Shown here one piece after another: positions 8,678 to 16,854 of a stretch of 64,000 nucleotides of DNA (position 1 is the first letter of the stretch; each line of letters opens with the position of its first letter). The DNA comes from Aliidongia dinghuensis (GTDB taxonomy: Bacteria; Pseudomonadota; Alphaproteobacteria; ATCC43930; CGMCC-115725). The notes below the pieces were generated by a model. It did no database searches and had not been told where the DNA came from. It was given only the letters and a program-made list of their open reading frames with translations. The stretch spans positions 1 through 64,000 of the forward strand of contig NZ_BMJQ01000022.1 in assembly GCF_014643535.1 (NCBI RefSeq), given 5' to 3'. The position numbers and the translations under genes are program-made.

Positions 8678-10215
8678 TGTCGGCGGAAGGGACGCCGGCG
8701 GTCGCCAATCGGGCGGCGATCACCGTTTGCGTGATCCTGGCCACGCTCATGCAGGCGCTCGACACGACCATCGCCAACGTGGCGCTCCCCTATATCCAGG
8801 GCAGCGTCGCGGCGAGCCAGGACCAGATCGCCTGGGTCTTGACCTCCTATATCGTCGCCGCCGCGATCATGACGCCGCCGACCGGTTATCTCGCCGGGCG
8901 GTTCGGGCTGAAGCGCCTGTTCCTCTTCTCGGTCGCCGGCTTCACCATCGCTTCGATGCTGTGCGGCATGGCACAGTCGCTGGTCCAGATCGTGTTGTTC
9001 CGCGTGCTGCAGGGCCTGTTCGGCGCGGCGCTCGTCCCGCTCTCGCAGACCACGCTGCTCAACATCAACCCGAAGGAGCGGCAAGGATCGGCCATGGCGC
9101 TCTGGGGCGTCGCCGTGATGGCCGGTCCGGTGCTCGGTCCGGTGCTCGGCGGCTGGCTCACCTCGGTCTATAGCTGGCGCTTCGTCTTCTACATCAACTT
9201 GCCGATCGGCGTTCTGGCCTTCCTCGGAATGTCGACGTTCCTCACCGAGACGAAGCGGAACGCCGCAGCGAAGCTCGACTGGTTCGGCTTCGGTACGCTG
9301 AGCCTCGCCATCGGCGCCATGCAGGTCGCGGTCGACCGCGGCGAACAGAAGGACTGGTTCGGCTCCGGCGAGATCGTCACCGAGGCGATCATCGCCGCTG
9401 CGGCCTTCTATCTGTTCCTCGTCCATACCTTCACGGCGCGCGCGCCGTTCGTCCGGCCGTCGCTGTTCCACGACCGCAACTTCACCGCCGGCACGCTGTT
9501 CGTCACGGTCGTCGGCCTCACCTACTACGCCTCGATGGCGCTGCAGCCGCCCTATCTGCAGGATCTGATGAATTACCCGATCGTCAGCGCCGGCCTTGTC
9601 ATGGGGCCGCGCGGCGTCGGAACCATGGCCGCCATGATGGTCGTGGGCAAGCTGATCGGGCGGATCGACACGCGCCTGCTGCTTGGGATCGGCCTCGGGA
9701 CCACCGCCTGGTCGTTCTACGCGATGACGGGCTGGACGCCCGATGTCGCACAGGCGACCATCGTCACGGTCGGCGTCATCCAGGGCCTGGGCCTGGGCTT
9801 CATCTTCGTGCCGCTGAGCCTCGTGACCTTGGCAACGCTCCCGGCGGCTACTCGCGCCGAAGGCGCCGGCCTCTACAGCCTGGCGCGCAATATCGGCTCC
9901 AGCGTCGGCATTTCGGTCGTGAACGCGCTCGTGACGCGGAACACCCAGGTCAATCACGCGACGATCGCGCCGCACGTCAGTGCCATCAATCGAGCCTTCG
10001 AGAACGCGGAGATCGCGCGATTCTGGAATCCGATGACCGCCGCCGGACGCGCCGCCCTCGACGCCATGGTGACCCGGCAGGCCCAGATCATCGCCTACAT
10101 CGACGACTACAAGCTGCTGATGCTCGCAACCCTTGCCGTGCTGCCCCTCCTCCTCCTCTTCAGCAGACCGTCATCCGCCCCCTCGGGTGACGACCATGCC
10201 GCCGTGCTGGAATAG
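8677..10215 (+). CDS. DHA2-family (EmrB/QacA-type, 14-TM) MFS drug:proton antiporter
   Basis: The 512-residue inner-membrane protein shows DHA2 signatures: LDTTIANVALPYI in TM1, QIAWVLTSYIVAAAIMTP, the motif-A loop GYLAGRFGLKRL, and the motif-C region GPVLGPVLGGWLT. It has roughly 14 hydrophobic segments. The start ATG overlaps the HlyD stop. With the HlyD and NodT proteins it forms a complete proton-driven tripartite pump across both membranes. Confidence 0.95.
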   Translation: MSAEGTPAVANRAAITVCVILATLMQALDTTIANVALPYIQGSVAASQDQIAWVLTSYIVAAAIMTPPTGYLAGRFGLKRLFLFSVAGFTIASMLCGMAQSLVQIVLFRVLQGLFGAALVPLSQTTLLNINPKERQGSAMALWGVAVMAGPVLGPVLGGWLTSVYSWRFVFYINLPIGVLAFLGMSTFLTETKRNAAAKLDWFGFGTLSLAIGAMQVAVDRGEQKDWFGSGEIVTEAIIAAAAFYLFLVHTFTARAPFVRPSLFHDRNFTAGTLFVTVVGLTYYASMALQPPYLQDLMNYPIVSAGLVMGPRGVGTMAAMMVVGKLIGRIDTRLLLGIGLGTTAWSFYAMTGWTPDVAQATIVTVGVIQGLGLGFIFVPLSLVTLATLPAATRAEGAGLYSLARNIGSSVGISVVNALVTRNTQVNHATIAPHVSAINRAFENAEIARFWNPMTAAGRAALDAMVTRQAQIIAYIDDYKLLMLATLAVLPLLLLFSRPSSAPSGDDHAAVLE

Positions 10216-10228
10216 AGACCCCTGAACC

Positions 10229-11776
10229 ATGCGTAACGCCCACAGGCTCCTTCTGGCGGCCCTTTTGGCGGCGGGCGCCGGCTGCACCGTCGGTCCTGAT
10301 TTCGCCCCGCCCAAGGCCCCTCCGGCCGACCATTACCTGCCTGCCGAAGAAGCGGCAAACGGCACCGCGACGGCGACGCCGGCCATCGCTCTCGGAGAAA
10401 AGGTGACGGCGGACTGGTGGACGCTGTTTCATTCGCCCAGGATCGACGGGCTGGTGAAAGACGCGATCGCCGGCAGCCCCACGCTCGAAGGCGCCCGGGC
10501 GAGGCTTGCGGCCGCGCGCGAGACCGTCGCGACCGCCGCCGCAGCGCTTTATCCGCAGGTGAATTTCAATGCCGGCGTTACGCGGGAAAAGCTCAGCACG
10601 ACAACGTTCGGGCTCAGTCCATCGCAATTCCCGCTGCCGCCGAACTTCAACGTTTTCCAGGTCGGCCCCAGCGCCAGCTATGCGCTCGACCTGTTCGGCG
10701 GCACGCGCCGGCAGGTCGAGGAACGGTCGGCGGAGGCCGACTATCAGCAGGACCTGCTGGACGCCGCCTATGTGAGCCTGACCGGCAACACGGCGCTCGA
10801 GGCGATCGATCTGGCCGAGGCCGCAGCCCAGCTCCGGGCGATCGACGACATTCTCGATATCGACCGCCAAAACCTGTCGCTCGTGCGCACGGAGCGTCAG
10901 GCCGGGTCGAAGCCGGACACGGACGTGGTCAGTGCCGAAAGCCAGCTTGCCGCCGACGAGACGCTGCGTCCCGGCCCGATGCAGCAGTCGAGCGTGGCGA
11001 AGCATGCGCTGGCCGTCCTGCTGGGCCGTCCGCCGGGCAGCTGGGCGCCGCCGGAGATCGACCTCGCGGCACTGGCACTGCCGGCCCAACTTCCGGTGAG
11101 CCTGCCCTCGGAACTCTTGCACCAGCGTCCGGACATCCTGGCAGCGGAGGCTGAGCTTCACGCCGCAAGCGCTCAGATCGGCGTCGCGACCGCGCAGGTC
11201 TACCCGTCGATCACGCTCTCCGCCAGCGCCGGCGTGGCGGGACTCGACCCGGGTCACCTCTTCAACCCGGCCGGGCTCATCTGGAGCCTGGCGGCGGGGC
11301 TCACCCAACCGGTCTTCGACGGCGGGATGCGCGAGGCCGAGCGGCAGGCGGCGCTTGCCGCCTTCAAGGCATCGGCCGCCGATTACCGGCAGACCGTGCT
11401 CCAGGCGTTCGGCCAGGTGGCGGACGTTCTCCAGGCGCTGGATCACGATACCCAGCTCCTGGCCGCCCAGCAGCGCGCCCTCGACCTCTCCTCCGAATCG
11501 GTGCGGCTGCAGCGCATTAGCTATGCCGGCGGCGGCACCGGCATTCTCGACCTGCTCGACGCTCAACGCCAATACCAGCAGGCGCGGCTGGGCTATGTCC
11601 GCGCCGGCGCGCAGCGCTATCGCGACGCGATCCAGCTGCTGGCCGCGATGGGCGGCGGCTGGTGGGATGCGGAGATCGCCACCGCCCAAACCGATGGGCC
11701 TCAACCCCTTGAAAAGCTTGGTAGGCCCGGCCGGACTCGAACCGACGACAACACCGTTATGAGCGGCGCGTTCTAA
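10229..11776 (+). CDS. NodT/OprM-type outer-membrane efflux lipoprotein
   Basis: The 515-residue product has a lipoprotein signal (LLLAALLAAGAGC, lipid-modified Cys about 19) and two OEP repeats forming the TolC-like channel. It starts 13 bp after the DHA2 stop and completes the pump operon. Oddity: its last about 19 codons (GRPGRTRTDD...) read antisense through a tRNA gene, a sequence usually seen as spurious read-through; no earlier stop exists. The functional protein probably ends near AMGGGWWDAE, so the tail is likely a dispensable extension created when the original stop was lost. Confidence 0.92.
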   Translation: MRNAHRLLLAALLAAGAGCTVGPDFAPPKAPPADHYLPAEEAANGTATATPAIALGEKVTADWWTLFHSPRIDGLVKDAIAGSPTLEGARARLAAARETVATAAAALYPQVNFNAGVTREKLSTTTFGLSPSQFPLPPNFNVFQVGPSASYALDLFGGTRRQVEERSAEADYQQDLLDAAYVSLTGNTALEAIDLAEAAAQLRAIDDILDIDRQNLSLVRTERQAGSKPDTDVVSAESQLAADETLRPGPMQQSSVAKHALAVLLGRPPGSWAPPEIDLAALALPAQLPVSLPSELLHQRPDILAAEAELHAASAQIGVATAQVYPSITLSASAGVAGLDPGHLFNPAGLIWSLAAGLTQPVFDGGMREAERQAALAAFKASAADYRQTVLQAFGQVADVLQALDHDTQLLAAQQRALDLSSESVRLQRISYAGGGTGILDLLDAQRQYQQARLGYVRAGAQRYRDAIQLLAAMGGGWWDAEIATAQTDGPQPLEKLGRPGRTRTDDNTVMSGAF

Positions 11777-11795
11777 CCAACTGAACTACGGGCCC
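11719..11795 (-). tRNA. tRNA with CAU anticodon (Ile2 or elongator Met)
   Basis: A 77-nt cloverleaf folds on the minus strand. The acceptor stem is GGGCCCG/CGGGCCU with a G1-U72 wobble, the D stem GUUC/GAAC, the anticodon stem CGCCG/CGGUG with loop CUCAUAA, and the T stem GUCGG/CCGGC with UUCGAGU, then A73 and an encoded CCA. The anticodon is CAU. The C4-G69 and C5-G68 pairs are the features TilS uses in E. coli to recognise tRNA-Ile2, favouring Ile2 (lysidine-modified) over elongator Met, but this is not decisive. Confidence 0.93.
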
Positions 11796-11871
11796 CCAGG
11801 GCCGCGGAGTGTGCCCGCGCCATGGGGCAAAAGGCAAGTCCCGGGCCGCCGAGCCTTACGCATGGCCGCCC

Positions 11872-13035
11872 TCAGGCCCCAAGCGCTGCAAGCGCCGCCG
11901 TGAAGCGGTCGAGCTCATCCTCGGTCGTAAGGTAGCTGACGGACGCGCGCAGCACCTCGGCGAGGCCGCGCGCGTCCATGTCGAGCGGCGTATAGGCGCG
12001 GCCGTTGAAGCCGATGTTGATCTTCTGGGATGCGAGCGCCGCCTGGGCCCGCGGACCCGACCAGCCGTCGAGCGTGAAGGCGACAAGGCCCGAGCGCTCG
12101 ACGCCCAGGTCGCAGAGCGCCACGCCCGGCAGTGCCGCGAGCCGGGCCCGGAGGCTTTCGGCGCGAGCCGCGATCGCAGCACGGATGTGGTCGACGCCGA
12201 GGTCGAGCGCATGGCGCACCGCGAGACCGAAGCCGATCCGGAGCGCCGGCGCGCATTCCGCCGATTCGAGCCGACGCGCACCCGGCTGCAACAGGGCGCC
12301 GCCAGGGCCGATCGGTGCCGAACGGGTATCGACGAACGCCGGATCGAGCCGTTCGGCGAAATCGCGCCGAACATAAGCGAAGCCGACACCACGCGGGCCG
12401 CGCAGATGCTTGCGCGCGGGTGCTACCAGCACATCGCAGCCAAGCTTGGCAACATCGACCGGCATCTGGCCCACGATCTGGGCCGCATCGATGAAATAGG
12501 GCACGCCCACCGCCCGTACGAGCCGCCCGACTGCAGCGGCCGGCTGGATCAGACCGCCGTTGGCCGGTGCCCAGGTGAGCGCCAGGAGCCGGACCCGTTC
12601 GTCGAGCAGGCCGGCCAAGGCCTCGAGCGAAATCTGCCCGTACTCGTCCGCCGGCACGGTCTCGACCGCGAGGCCCGCCCGCTCCAAGCACGCGAGATTG
12701 CCGCCCCATTCCGACCGGCCGACCAGCACCCGGTCGCCGGGCCGGAGCCGGAGTGCAGCGAAGGCCCGGCCCCAGCCGTCGGAATTGCCGCCGGTGAAGG
12801 CGATCTCGTCGGCCGCGGCACCAATGAGCGTCGCGATATCGGCGCGTGCCGCGTCAATCGCCCCGGCCGCGGCGGCGCCCGCTTCCATCGAGCCCAGCTC
12901 CGCCTCGCGACGGAACTGGGCCTCGATCCCGGCGAGCGTCGCCGCCGACAAGAGCGAGCTGCCGGCGTGATTGAGATGCAGCACCCGGTCGACGCCGGGT
13001 GTCTCGGCCCGCAGCCGCGCGATATCGAGCGTCAT
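11872..13035 (-). CDS. class-V aminotransferase (PLP-dependent, cysteine-desulfurase-like fold)
   Basis: The 387-residue protein has the class-V plan. The N-terminal LHLNHAGSSLL segment binds substrate, the phosphate-binding turn FTGGNSDGW lies near 80, the cofactor Asp/Gln is in FIDAAQIVGQ, and the Schiff-base Lys is in VAPARKHLRGPRGVGF. Substrate is unknown; relatives act on amino acids or desulfurate cysteine. It lies 5 bp downstream of the RidA-family gene, so the pair is an operon in which RidA would clear reactive enamine/imine intermediates made by the PLP enzyme. Confidence 0.9.
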   Translation of the reverse strand: MTLDIARLRAETPGVDRVLHLNHAGSSLLSAATLAGIEAQFRREAELGSMEAGAAAAGAIDAARADIATLIGAAADEIAFTGGNSDGWGRAFAALRLRPGDRVLVGRSEWGGNLACLERAGLAVETVPADEYGQISLEALAGLLDERVRLLALTWAPANGGLIQPAAAVGRLVRAVGVPYFIDAAQIVGQMPVDVAKLGCDVLVAPARKHLRGPRGVGFAYVRRDFAERLDPAFVDTRSAPIGPGGALLQPGARRLESAECAPALRIGFGLAVRHALDLGVDHIRAAIAARAESLRARLAALPGVALCDLGVERSGLVAFTLDGWSGPRAQAALASQKINIGFNGRAYTPLDMDARGLAEVLRASVSYLTTEDELDRFTAALAALGA

Positions 13036-13040
13036 GACGC

Positions 13041-13512
13041 CTAGTCCTCAAGTTCCACGATGGCCTCGACCTCGACCGCCGCACCCCGGGGCAGCGAGGC
13101 GACGCCGACCGCGGCCCGCGCATGCCGCCCGGCTTCGCCCAGCACGGCGACCACCAGGTCGGAGGCGCCGTTGCCGACGAGCGATTGCTGCGTGAAATCC
13201 GGCGTCGCCGCGACGAACACGCCGAGCCGCGCCACCCGCCGCACGCGCGTGACGTCGCCCTCGACCAGGCGATCGATCTGGGCCAGAACCGCGAGCGCCG
13301 CACCGGCCGCAGCCGCCTGGCCCTGTTCGACCGAGAGCTCGGCGCCGAGCCGGGACGAGGGCTTAGCTCCTTCCACGGCCGGCGAGATCTGGCCGGAGAT
13401 GAAGGCAAGGTTGCCGACGCGGGTCACGGGCACGTAATTGGCCGCGGGGGGCCGAGGCCTCGGGCAGACGGTGGCCCAGGCGCTGCAGCCGCTCGGCGAT
13501 CGTATCGGTCAT
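13041..13512 (-). pseudogene. RidA/YjgF-family deaminase with a one-base frameshift
   Basis: From the ATG at 13512 the first frame reads MTDTIAERLQRLGHRLPEAS, the usual N-terminus of the roughly 155-residue RidA subfamily. The rest (NYVPVTRVGNLAFISGQ... to IVELED) continues in another frame. Removing one base from the G6 run at 13446-13451 (C6 on the coding strand) restores one frame of 156 codons. So the gene is either freshly inactivated, phase-variable at the homopolymer, or mis-sequenced. A shortened start at 13433 would lack the first beta strand. Confidence 0.8.
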
Positions 13513-13579
13513 GTCGAACTCCGTCCCTTGGGATTACGAATGGCCGGATGGTAGGCCGCAGCGCGCCCGCCTGACCAAT

Positions 13580-14494
13580 TCAAAGCACCGCCTCGACGGA
13601 TGAATCAAACTCATCCATGGCCGCCTCTTCGGCCAGCCAGTCGACGAAGGCGGCGGCGGCACGGGTCGGCTTGCGCCGCGGCAGAATCAGCCACCAGGCA
13701 ATGCCGGCATGGACCGTGAGGGTCAACGGCTGCACGAGCTGACCGGAGGCCAGCCGGTCGCGGACGAGCCGGTGCCGGCCGATCGCCACACCCTGGCCGT
13801 CGAGGGCTGCCTGCAGCACGATATTATAGTCGTGCAGCAGGCTGCGCCGCGCGGTCGAAAGGTCGAGCCCGGCCGCCCGGCTCCAGGAATCCCATTCGAA
13901 CAGCGTGCGCGAATAGGAGAACAGGATCTCGTGACCGAGCAGGTCGGCCGGTGCGGCGATCGCCGGCCCGCGGACGATGAGCGCCGGGCTTGCGACCGGC
14001 GCGATCCGCTCGTCCATCAGCCGACGCGCCTCGATGCCCGGCCAATTGCCCTGGCCATAGCGGATGGCGAGGTCGGCGTCGCTTGTCTCCAGGTCGACGA
14101 GCCCGATCGCCGGATCGAGCATGAGCTCGATGCCGGGATGGCGCGCCCGAAACCGACCGAGCCGCGGCACCAGCCAATGGGTCGCGAACGAGGCCAGCAG
14201 ATTGACGCGGACCGTCGCCTTGGCGGTCCGCGTCACCGCATCGGTGCCTTCGACCAGCAGATCGAACGCCGGGCGCACGCTCGCGAGATAGCGGGCACCG
14301 TCCGGCGTCAGGCTCACCGCCCGCACCTCGCGCCGGAACAGGGTCACGCCGAGGCTCGCCTCGAGCGTACGGATGTGGTGGCTGACGGCGCTCTGGCTGA
14401 TCAGCAGCTCGTCGCCCGCCTTGCTGAAGCTTAAGTGCCGCCCGGCCGCCTCGAAGGCGCGAAGGGCGGCAAGCGGCGGCAGGCGACGGGGCAT
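13580..14494 (-). CDS. LysR-family regulator, GcvA-like
   Basis: The 304-residue product begins MPRRLPPLAALRAFEAAGRH, typical of the GcvA/AmpR-like LysR subgroup, with the HTH SFSKAGDELLISQSAVSHHI at about 23-42 and an effector-binding domain after it. It lies 67 bp upstream of the RidA/aminotransferase pair in the same direction and diverges from the methyltransferase-like gene at 14672. Either could be its target. Confidence 0.93.
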   Translation of the reverse strand: MPRRLPPLAALRAFEAAGRHLSFSKAGDELLISQSAVSHHIRTLEASLGVTLFRREVRAVSLTPDGARYLASVRPAFDLLVEGTDAVTRTAKATVRVNLLASFATHWLVPRLGRFRARHPGIELMLDPAIGLVDLETSDADLAIRYGQGNWPGIEARRLMDERIAPVASPALIVRGPAIAAPADLLGHEILFSYSRTLFEWDSWSRAAGLDLSTARRSLLHDYNIVLQAALDGQGVAIGRHRLVRDRLASGQLVQPLTLTVHAGIAWWLILPRRKPTRAAAAFVDWLAEEAAMDEFDSSVEAVL

Positions 14495-14671
14495 GGCTCC
14501 TCGGGCGAGGTTGGAACGACCGGGGCCGAGCTTATCCCGCTGTCATCGAACGCCGCTAGCCTTGCCCGGGCCGGATCGTCTAGGGTCCGCGCCGGAGTGG
14601 GGATTGAGGGCCATCGGTTGAGCGAAGGAACTTTGGACGGCACCGCGACCGGCGGCCGGCTGGCCGCGTTC

Positions 14672-15334
14672 ATGGCGGGCCGGACCTACGACGCGCTCAT
14701 GCGGCTGCCGATCATCCTCTACAACGGCTATGTGCTGGTACGCGAGCTGCGCGGCCTTGCGGCCTGGATCGCAGCCCAGCCGGCGCCCTTCGCCCCGACG
14801 CTCGCCGCCGCGGCCGTGCTCGCCTCGCGCGTGGCGCTCATCCTGTTCCTCGTGCTCCTGATCAGCTTCCACCTGGTGCGCCGGCGGCCGATCGGCAAGT
14901 CGCGCGGCTGGCGACCGCGACTCGTGGCGTTCCTCGGCGCCACGATGACGCTCGCCATGGTGCTGCTCGACCGTGCGCCAGGCTCGGTCCCGCGCGACAT
15001 CGCCTCCGCCGTCCTGATCCTCATTGGCAACTACCTGTCGATCGTCGGGGTCCTGTCGCTCGGCCGCTCGCTCAGCATCATGCCCGAGGCGCGGCGGCTG
15101 GTGACGAGCGGCCCCTATCGCTTCGTGCGCCACCCGCTCTATGCCGCCGAGGAGATCGCGATCCTGGGCGTGTGGCTGCAGTTCATGAGCTGGCCGGCGA
15201 CGGCCATCCTCCTCGGCCATCTGGTGATCCAGCTCTGGCGCCTCGGCTATGAGGAGACGGTGCTGCGCGAGCATTTCCCGGAATATGACGCCTATGCCCG
15301 GCGCACCGCGCGCCTGGTGCCGGGCGTTTACTAG
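14672..15334 (+). CDS. isoprenylcysteine carboxyl methyltransferase-like membrane protein
   Basis: The product has several hydrophobic helices and the C-terminal ICMT/PEMT signature: VTSGPYRFVRHPLYAAE, then a final E-H-F-P-E-Y-x-x-Y-x-x-R segment, which together bind AdoMet in this family. Bacterial homologues methylate small molecules or lipids; the substrate is unknown. ATG 14672 (MAGRTYD) is the first plausible start; TTG 14618 (in-frame, 18 codons earlier) is an alternative. It is followed 20 bp later by the small exported protein at 15355. Confidence 0.85.
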   Translation: MAGRTYDALMRLPIILYNGYVLVRELRGLAAWIAAQPAPFAPTLAAAAVLASRVALILFLVLLISFHLVRRRPIGKSRGWRPRLVAFLGATMTLAMVLLDRAPGSVPRDIASAVLILIGNYLSIVGVLSLGRSLSIMPEARRLVTSGPYRFVRHPLYAAEEIAILGVWLQFMSWPATAILLGHLVIQLWRLGYEETVLREHFPEYDAYARRTARLVPGVY

Positions 15335-15354
15335 CGCGGATCGGAGGACGACGC

Positions 15355-15777
15355 ATGGCACGGACGGCTTTGCTGGTGGCAGCCGCGATCGTAATCGTGA
15401 GCGTGGCGCTCGTCATGCTGCTGCGGCCGACCGCGCATTATCCGGTCGCCCGGATCGCCGCACCCGACGGGGTCGCCCTCAGCTTCCTGCAGGAGCAGGT
15501 GCAAAGCGAGGCCGACTGCCAGGCGGCAAACCGGCGCGTGACCGAGGCGATGCTGGCGAACTGCAAGGAATGCAGCCTCGCCGAATCCCGCTGCGCCAGT
15601 GAGGCGCCCAAGGAACTCGCGGCAAGCACGGCCGGTGCTGAGGACATGATCGCCGCCAAGGGCCTGCGCATCGTGATCGCAGCCCCGCCCGAGGCCGCCC
15701 ACGCGCTGTGCCGGACGCTCGCGGCCGGGATCGCAGCAACGGACGCGACCGCGCGCTGCCTGCCGGCTGCAAACTAA
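15355..15777 (+). CDS. hypothetical exported or membrane-anchored protein (140 aa)
   Basis: A strong ribosome-binding site (ggagga, 7 bases upstream) precedes an ATG. Residues 4-24 form a hydrophobic signal or anchor (LLVAAAIVIVSVALVMLL), followed by a soluble domain containing about five cysteines, including a C-K-E-C pair. The cysteines suggest a disulfide-bonded periplasmic fold. I recognise no family. It may be co-transcribed with the upstream methyltransferase-like gene. Confidence 0.7.
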   Translation: MARTALLVAAAIVIVSVALVMLLRPTAHYPVARIAAPDGVALSFLQEQVQSEADCQAANRRVTEAMLANCKECSLAESRCASEAPKELAASTAGAEDMIAAKGLRIVIAAPPEAAHALCRTLAAGIAATDATARCLPAAN

Positions 15778-15789
15778 CCGGGCGACGAA

Positions 15790-16851
15790 CTAATCCGCCT
15801 GCGCCGACCCGGTAAGATTCTCCAGCAACGCCTTGTGGAACGCGTCGGGGTCCTGGATCTGCGGCGCGTGGCCGAGCGTCGGGAACTCGACGAGCTTGGC
15901 CTTGGGGATGAGGTCGACCGCACGCCGGCCCAAGGCCGGGTAGTCGCCGAGCTTGGCATGGACCTCGGGCGGGGCCAGGTCCTTGCCGACCGCCGTCGTG
16001 TCCTTGTCGCCGATGAACAGCACCGTCGGCGGCGCCAGCTTGTCGAGCTCGTAGAGCACGGGCTGGGTGAAGATCATGTCGTAGAGCAGGGCCGAGTTCC
16101 AGGCGACGAGCTCGCGCCCCGGCCCACGATACATGCCAGCCAGCATGTCGACCCAGCGGCCGAACTCGGGCCGCCAGTCGCCGGCATAATAGGTCGCCTG
16201 CTCATAGGCGCGAATACCTTCGGCGCTGGTCTTGAGCTCGCGCCCGTACCATTGGTCGACGCTCTGCCACGGCACGCCGATCGCCTTCCAATCCTCAAGC
16301 CCGATCGGGTCGACCAGCATCAAGCGGCTCACCTGCCCCGGATACATGAGCGCATAGCGCACCGCGAGCATGCCGCCGGTCGAATGGCCGATCAGCACCG
16401 CCCGATCGATGCCGAGCGACTGCAGCAGCGCGTTCGTGTTCCGCGCCAGCTGCTGGAACGAATACTGATAATGCTGCGGCTTGGTCGACTTGCAGAAGCC
16501 GATCTGGTCGGGCGCCACGACGCGATAGCCGGCATCGCTCAGCACGCGGATCGTCGCTTCCCAGGTCGCGGCACAGAAATTCTTGCCATGCAGCAGCACC
16601 GCCGTGCCGCGCGCCTCCCCCACCGCCGGCACGTCCATGTAGGCCATGTCGAGCTTGACGTTCTCAGACTGGAACGCGAAGCGCTTGACCGGATAGGGAT
16701 AGTCGAAATGCTCGAGGGTTGGGCCGTAGGCAACCTCCTTCGGCGCGGCGGCGTCGGCCGCCGGCGGCAGAAGCAACAGCAGCAGAAGGAGCAGGAAGCG
16801 GCGGAACGGCATGGAGGAGCGACCCGGCAGACGAAGCGGCAATACCAACAT
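15790..16851 (-). CDS. secreted alpha/beta-fold hydrolase
   Basis: The 353-residue product carries a strongly hydrophobic signal (a run of about ten leucines, cleavage likely after AADA), then the alpha/beta-hydrolase core. It has the oxyanion loop LLHGKNF, nucleophile elbow IGHSTGG (Ser intact), acid in FIGDKDTTAVG and base in FPTLGHAPQ. The start at 16851 lies 3 bp after the stop of the upstream dipeptidase; an internal ATG at 16812 (MPFRRFL) gives a more standard signal peptide. Coupling to the dipeptidase suggests a shared periplasmic hydrolytic role. Substrate unknown. Confidence 0.9.
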   Translation of the reverse strand: MLVLPLRLPGRSSMPFRRFLLLLLLLLLPPAADAAAPKEVAYGPTLEHFDYPYPVKRFAFQSENVKLDMAYMDVPAVGEARGTAVLLHGKNFCAATWEATIRVLSDAGYRVVAPDQIGFCKSTKPQHYQYSFQQLARNTNALLQSLGIDRAVLIGHSTGGMLAVRYALMYPGQVSRLMLVDPIGLEDWKAIGVPWQSVDQWYGRELKTSAEGIRAYEQATYYAGDWRPEFGRWVDMLAGMYRGPGRELVAWNSALLYDMIFTQPVLYELDKLAPPTVLFIGDKDTTAVGKDLAPPEVHAKLGDYPALGRRAVDLIPKAKLVEFPTLGHAPQIQDPDAFHKALLENLTGSAQAD

Positions 16852-16854
16852 GGG

